From Faecalibacterium longum CLA-AA-H243 (GTDB taxonomy: Bacteria; Bacillota; Clostridia; Oscillospirales; Ruminococcaceae), in NCBI RefSeq assembly GCF_020687245.1, contig NZ_JAJEQG010000002.1:170919-234918 (forward strand): 64,000 nt of DNA, read 5' to 3'. The position numbers and the translations under genes were made by a program. Within the stretch, counting starts at the first letter, position 1. Every line of letters starts with the position of its first letter. Shown here piece by piece: positions 60,214-64,000 of the stretch. A model generated the notes under the pieces. That model saw only the letters and a list, made by a program, of their open reading frames with translations. It was not told the DNA's origin and made no database searches.

Positions 60214-60532
60214 AACAACTGACGACCTACTTTCCGACTACAACAGCCTACCGGAAATCGAACAGAACCGTGTCGGAAAGTACCTCAAGAATCTGGTTCG
60301 GATTCATAAGGCTATAGCATCACTCAACTTTGCCGATAGGCAGGTAAACTGGGAACTGAGCAAGCAGCGAATCGAGCCTTACACTGAAGCTGAAGAAATC
60401 AAATGCAGCTTCTGCGGCAAGTCCAGTAATGAAGTTGAGAAGATGATTGTTGCTTCGGATGATGTCTGTATCTGCAATGAGTGTGTTGGCCTATGCAGCG
60501 AGGTGCTGCAAGAGGAAATTGACAAAAAATAA
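60197..60532 (+). CDS. ClpX-type C4 zinc-finger protein
   Basis: 111 residues from ATG 60197 ([20 protein letters not shown]), overlapping the previous gene by 17 bases. [20 protein letters not shown] and [14 protein letters not shown] are the zinc-binding domain of ClpX without the ATPase. Stand-alone copies may act as adaptors. The N-terminal half is helical. Confidence 0.72.
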   Translation: MTPVYKTTDDLLSDYNSLPEIEQNRVGKYLKNLVRIHKAIASLNFADRQVNWELSKQRIEPYTEAEEIKCSFCGKSSNEVEKMIVASDDVCICNECVGLCSEVLQEEIDKK

Positions 60533-60600
60533 AGTAAACATCGGTGTACAAGGGGTACAAACGAGATAAAATAGAAATGAGGGGCGATAGAGCGGAAATA

Positions 60601-62109
60601 TCAGATTTTCCACTCTATCTGAACACGGTCGCTGGTGGCCTTGATTGTAGAGATCAAACCATCGGCGGCTTTTCTTTTGTCGTCAAAATCTATGCTGTCC
60701 CAGTTGTCGAGATAATAGGATAACTTCTTTATCTGCTGGGGAGATATGGTTTCAACGCTCAATTCAGCGATTGCCTTTGAAATGGTCTGGCGTCGGGTGT
60801 CCAGTTCTTCAATTTTTTTGTTAGCGTAGGCAAGCAAGGTCGCATTGGCTCCGGTTAGCGTATCCAGCAGCTTTTCAATTTCTGCCTCCACCTGTGCCAG
60901 CTCCACTTGATAGGCGGTCAGTTTCGGATTGACTTTTTCCTCTCTGCCGTGGAGTATCTGAAAGTCTTTGAACTTTTCCTGCATGGCCGAGAAAATGAAT
61001 TGCTCAAATTCTTCTTTGCGGATTTTTCCGCAGCCCGGACAGCCTTTGTTTTCCGTCCGTTTGGTACAGCGGAAATATCCGGTGCTGTTTGGTACATGGG
61101 TGGCTTTCAGAGCATACCCACAATGCCCGCATTTGATTTTTCCGGCCAACCAAGTATTTTTCGGTTTCCGTCCCTGCTGGAAGGTGGTATTTGCCATAAG
61201 TTTTTTCCGGCATTTAAGCCATGTGTCAGAGGAAATGAGTGCTTCGTGTGGAGCGATAACAAGTATCTGGTCTTTTAAGCACCTGTCCTTGTCCTCCTTC
61301 ACATCCCGCCCCTGATAGAGATAGCAGCCGTTTGTTCCGGCAAAGTCGGAAGCGTCATTGACAATCGCTGCGCCCTGGCTCTTGAAAAATTCGTACAGCT
61401 CCAAATCGGCCTGTGCGTAAACGGGGTTTCTTAAAAGCTGGGAAAGAAATGTACGGAACATGGATTTGCCATAAATTTTTATGTCATGTTCCTCGAAGTA
61501 TCGGGTAATATCTCCGAAGGAGGTTTCCGGTTCAGCGTACATTTCAAACATCAGCCGAACATGGTCGGCGGCTACGGGGTCGGCAACCATTTTCTTTGTG
61601 CGGATACCCTCTACCACAGTAGGCTCCAACTGATAACCGTATGGTGCCTGTCCGCTCATGTGAAAGCCTTTCAGGCACCGTGAATAGTAGGCGTCTGTGA
61701 CACGCTTCTGAATTGTTTCACGTTCAAGCTGGGCGAATACAATGCAGATATTCAGCATGGCCCGGCCCATCGGGGTCGAAGTATCAAACTTTTCCGTGGA
61801 GGATATAAACTCCACATCGTACTCTTGAAACAGCTCCATCATCGTTGCAAAGTCCAGAATAGAGCGGCTTATACGGTCCAGCTTGTACACGATGACCCGC
61901 CGAACCTTTCCCTTGCGGATCTCGCCCAGCAGCTTTTGAAACTCCGGCCTGTCCGTGTTCTTACCGGAATAGCCTTTGTCCTTGAATACCCGGCAGCTCC
62001 CACCTTTCAATTCATACTTGCAAAAGTCGATCTGACTTTCAATGCTGATACTGTCCTTGCGATCTACTGACTGTCTTGCGTAAATACAATCTTCTCTGAT
62101 AAATTCCAT
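60601..62109 (-). CDS. Large serine recombinase (TndX-like), intact
   Basis: 502 residues from ATG 62109 after AAAGGAG. Resolvase domain with catalytic Ser in YARQSVDRKDSISIESQ near 12, then KDKGYSGKNTDRPEF and KLDRISRS. Recombinase domain (GQAPYGYQLEP), zinc ribbon with CGHCGYALKA and GCPGCGK, a coiled coil near 410-450 and a C-terminal DNA-binding part. Likely the integrase of the element that runs off the right edge. Confidence 0.93.
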   Translation of the reverse strand: MEFIREDCIYARQSVDRKDSISIESQIDFCKYELKGGSCRVFKDKGYSGKNTDRPEFQKLLGEIRKGKVRRVIVYKLDRISRSILDFATMMELFQEYDVEFISSTEKFDTSTPMGRAMLNICIVFAQLERETIQKRVTDAYYSRCLKGFHMSGQAPYGYQLEPTVVEGIRTKKMVADPVAADHVRLMFEMYAEPETSFGDITRYFEEHDIKIYGKSMFRTFLSQLLRNPVYAQADLELYEFFKSQGAAIVNDASDFAGTNGCYLYQGRDVKEDKDRCLKDQILVIAPHEALISSDTWLKCRKKLMANTTFQQGRKPKNTWLAGKIKCGHCGYALKATHVPNSTGYFRCTKRTENKGCPGCGKIRKEEFEQFIFSAMQEKFKDFQILHGREEKVNPKLTAYQVELAQVEAEIEKLLDTLTGANATLLAYANKKIEELDTRRQTISKAIAELSVETISPQQIKKLSYYLDNWDSIDFDDKRKAADGLISTIKATSDRVQIEWKI

Positions 62110-62198
62110 ATTGGGCTCCTTTCCTTGTTGGAATGGAGCTACCAACCTTACAACTATATTATACCATCAGCAGCCCCGGACAACAATGTTGCGAATGA

Positions 62199-62375
62199 TT
62201 AGGGAAACCTGTCCCCATATTTGCTGAACACCTCAAAAAGGCAGCGCTCAATTTCTTTTTTGCGCTGTTCTTTCTCCTTCGGTGGAAGCACCGGCGTGAG
62301 GCTTTCCAGCACAATGATCTTCCCTTGAAATGCGACAGACTTTGTTTCTCGTTCATAAGTGACAGCTTGCGTCAT
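62199..62375 (-). CDS. Small transposon protein
   Basis: 58 residues, ATG 62375 after AAAGGAGG. MTQAVTYERETKSVAFQGKI, then ESLTPVLPPKEKEQRKKEIE and LFEVFSKYGDRF. A conserved small frame next to serine recombinases; function unknown. Confidence 0.65.
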   Translation of the reverse strand: MTQAVTYERETKSVAFQGKIIVLESLTPVLPPKEKEQRKKEIERCLFEVFSKYGDRFP

Positions 62376-62485
62376 TGAAAACCTCCTTTGCGAAAGTGCG
62401 TGTATATGCCAGCCTTTCCCACTTGTCCCGTGGGGAAATGTCAAAAGACGGCACCCAGCAGGTGCCGCCCTTTGAGCTTTCTCCA

Positions 62486-62508
62486 CTTCGGGTCAATGTG
62501 GCCCGAGG
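62486..62508. repeat. Palindrome CGGGYCA-N3-TGRCCCG, copy 1
   Basis: 23-base imperfect palindrome between two small genes. Copies 2 and 3 lie at 63147 and 63716. Confidence 0.6.
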
Positions 62509-62712
62509 TCAGTAAGGACTGGAAAGGTACTTTTCTTTGGCATCCTCCACGCTGTTGAGGTCGAATACTTCATAAAGCTGCCCCACAACACGCCGTATAT
62601 CCTTCTTTGAAAATCCGCAGTTCTCCATTGCCATAATGACATAACCACGGCAGGCGCCATTGCTCCATTCGTCCGGTTCCAAGCCGGGGATCATTCCAAA
62701 CGCATTTCCCAT
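62509..62712 (-). CDS. Small conserved transposon protein
   Basis: 67 residues, ATG 62712 after AAAAGGAG. MGNAFGMIPGLEPDEWSNGA, then RGYVIMAMENCGFSKKDIRR and QLYEVFDLNSVEDAKEKYL. Function unknown; often seen beside the preceding small gene and the recombinase. Confidence 0.65.
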   Translation of the reverse strand: MGNAFGMIPGLEPDEWSNGACRGYVIMAMENCGFSKKDIRRVVGQLYEVFDLNSVEDAKEKYLSSPY

Positions 62713-63219
62713 AAAGTGCTCCTTTTTTGAAAAGATGGGGAGCCGCGCCGGATCGGTTGGCCTATCATCAGACAGCATTGCCGGGGGCTCCCCATAGGTT
62801 TTCACTTCATTTCAGACACACCGGACGGGCATAGGCTTCATGCCCCATAGTATTTCAACTCTCCCCATTCTGATGGCAAGGCGTTCTCATTGCCTGCGAC
62901 GGCTCACGGCTTGCAAGACCGCTTCAACGCTCGGACTGTGACTAAACGCAAGTATCCGGGTTCTGCGCCTGTTCCGGTGGAGCCAGCCTTGCCCCACCTA
63001 TGGCATGGACCTGTTCGCTCGCTCAGTTTTACAAAGACTGTATTCTTTGAAATCCGAGGTCATGGCGGGTCTGTCACACAGCGCGTTCCCCTTCGTATCC
63101 GGGTGTCTTTTTATTCAATTTTCAATCTGCATGAGGCTTGTCTGAACCTCGGGCCATTGTGACCCGAAGTGTTTTGCCTCTCATAAGCCATTTCATTTTC
63201 CGGCCTAAATCGGTACGCC
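62713..63219. other. Gene-free stretch in the right-hand element
   Basis: About 500 bases. It includes palindrome copy 2 at 63147-63169. Short frames here lack ribosome sites. It may hold an untranslated leader for the small genes downstream on the minus strand. Nothing else recognised. Confidence 0.4.
63147..63169. repeat. Palindrome CGGGYCA-N3-TGRCCCG, copy 2
   Basis: Half-sites CTCGGGCCA and TGACCCGAAG around a short centre; 661 bases from copy 1. Confidence 0.6.
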
Positions 63220-63642
63220 TTACAAAGAATTTTTCAAAATTTTTTCTAAGTGCCGCAGACCTCGCTCGATTGCGACACGAACCACTTTTTCATGGACGCC
63301 CTCTGCCCGGGCAATGTCCTGTTTGGTCATGCCGAGAATGAAATGGGCGTAAATCCGTTTTGCCTGTTTGTCTGGCAGACTGGTAATCGCTGCGTGAAGT
63401 TCCTGCATGGTCACTTTCCGCTCATACAGTTCATGGGGAGATAAAGCGACAAAGACAGCCTCATGTTCCAGCCCGTCATCCCGATCAAGGGAATAGTAGG
63501 CTTTGTGGCGGTATGTACGCAGCCGATAAGCAGCCTCTTTACGATCAAACTCTTTGAACATTTCTGCAACTTCTTCCGATACTTCCATGAAGCAATCCGA
63601 TGTATAGAATGGGTAATAGTCCCGCAAATTGATAATAGCCAT
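63220..63642 (-). CDS. Sigma-70-like factor of a mobile element
   Basis: 140 residues from ATG 63642 after CGGAGG. The C-terminal region-4 helix-turn-helix is clear: LHAAITSLPDKQAKRIYAHF, then GMTKQDIARAEGVHEKVVRV. The N-terminal 80 residues are a variable domain (YRHKAYYSLDRDDGLEHEAV). Likely controls genes of the integrative element. Confidence 0.82.
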   Translation of the reverse strand: MAIINLRDYYPFYTSDCFMEVSEEVAEMFKEFDRKEAAYRLRTYRHKAYYSLDRDDGLEHEAVFVALSPHELYERKVTMQELHAAITSLPDKQAKRIYAHFILGMTKQDIARAEGVHEKVVRVAIERGLRHLEKILKNSL

Positions 63643-63715
63643 ATTGACCTCCGTTTCGGTTGTTGGTTGACGAGTGACCGAAACGAAGGCGGCGGGGAGC
63701 GGCACCGGGGAATGA

Positions 63716-63738
63716 CTTCGGGCCAACATGACCCGAAG
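63716..63738. repeat. Palindrome CGGGYCA-N3-TGRCCCG, copy 3
   Basis: Most symmetric copy: CTTCGGGCCA and TGACCCGAAG, upstream of the sigma-like gene. Confidence 0.6.
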
Positions 63739-63831
63739 CAGCCCCATAAGAACGCAAAAGCGCCCGGGCGGCATGAAGCCACACGGACGCATGAAATGAC
63801 ATAATAGTTAAGGTTCCAACAAATTTCGCAT

Positions 63832-63870
63832 ACATAGCCGGAATAACCCGGAGGCGGGGCTATGCTTTTT
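63832..63870 (+). terminator. Hairpin CATAGCC/GGCTATG with T-run on plus strand
   Basis: CATAGCC...GGCTATG with inner CCGG/CCGG-type pairing followed by CTTTTTTT rightward; leftward it follows an A-run directly after the leader stop codon. Confidence 0.5.
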
Positions 63871-63919
63871 TTAACTGATGTAGGTCATGGGCACTGTGAA
63901 AAAAGGCAAAGATAGACAC
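63860..63919 (-). CDS. Possible 19-residue leader peptide
   Basis: GTG 63919 lies 9 bases after TAGGAGG and encodes MSIFAFFHSAHDLHQLKKA. The ribosome site sits in the loop of a CACGGCGGC/GCCGCCGTG stem (63917-63947), and a second hairpin follows the stop. This looks like a translation-attenuation leader of the kind that precedes resistance or sigma-like genes on integrative elements. Inferred; no homologue known to me. Confidence 0.35.
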   Translation of the reverse strand: MSIFAFFHSAHDLHQLKKA

Positions 63920-64000
63920 GGCGGCAATCCTCCTATATGCCGCCGTGGATTTACACGGTGTTAGGTCGTCGTTGGTTTAGCGTAGACGAAAAGAAACGGC

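Noticed and set aside
1..64000. tRNA and rRNA genes
   Set aside because: I saw no cloverleaf with a GGTTCRANTCC-type arm and CCA-adjacent acceptor, and no rRNA-like sequence on either strand.

Overview
The window looks like the chromosome of a GC-rich gut Firmicute of the Oscillospiraceae/Ruminococcaceae type. Faecalibacterium or a close relative is my best guess, inferred from gene content, GC-rich codon use and gene order rather than from a marker gene. Nearly all core genes lie on the minus strand with good AGGAGG-type ribosome binding sites. No rRNA, tRNA or CRISPR array was seen.

Region 1 (1-5.5 kb): a SipL-like spore-coat gene cut by the left edge, a small lipoprotein, a RepA-like RecA-fold ATPase beside TTTGCCA/TGGCAAA repeats, and thiN. 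Threaded through it are three copies of a compact type I toxin-antitoxin-like unit. In each, a small (34-residue in two copies) Fst-like peptide gene faces a convergent short antisense RNA across a shared terminator. In two copies a short direct repeat gives matched pairing between antisense RNA and toxin mRNA.

Region 2 (5.5-28.9 kb): housekeeping. The run rsgA, pknB/prkC, PP2C phosphatase, rlmN, rsmB, fmt, def, priA, gmk, remA, yicC forms one compact minus-strand block. A three-gene biotin-dependent carboxyltransferase operon with no biotin carboxylase follows, then a pseudouridine synthase, gerW, DUF2953-scpB-scpA-M50 protease, and a short plus-strand block (rpmB, DUF4250, esterase, sugar isomerase). 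A PASTA pseudokinase ends the region. Four palindromic MITE-like repeats lie between these genes.

Region 3 (29-32.5 kb): a GDP-L-fucose operon (gmd, fcl) followed by decayed manC and manA. This is the edge of the conserved chromosome.

Region 4 (32.5-60.5 kb): AT-richer mosaic of mobile DNA. It holds a broken large serine recombinase with two accessory proteins sharing its C-terminal domain, a second RepA-like ATPase, and an ImmR/ImmA-like switch with a Y-family polymerase. It also holds several candidate defence loci: a membrane-anchored dCTP-deaminase-like protein with a deoxyribosyltransferase-like partner, an orphan nuclease-like protein, a Schlafen/AlbA protein with a caspase, and AbiF with an upstream structured RNA. 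An AraC regulator plus RmlC-like cupin pair occurs twice, once fused. A decayed prophage tail module (tape measure to HK97 gp10) carries the AbiF unit.

Region 5 (60.6-64 kb): the end of a transposon or integrative element with an intact large serine recombinase, two small element proteins, a sigma-like factor, and a possible leader-peptide attenuator at the right edge.

Four broken frames in the window (manA, recombinase, abiF, a putative DNA-binding gene) can each be restored or extended by one extra A/T in a homopolymer run, so sequencing error must be considered alongside real decay.
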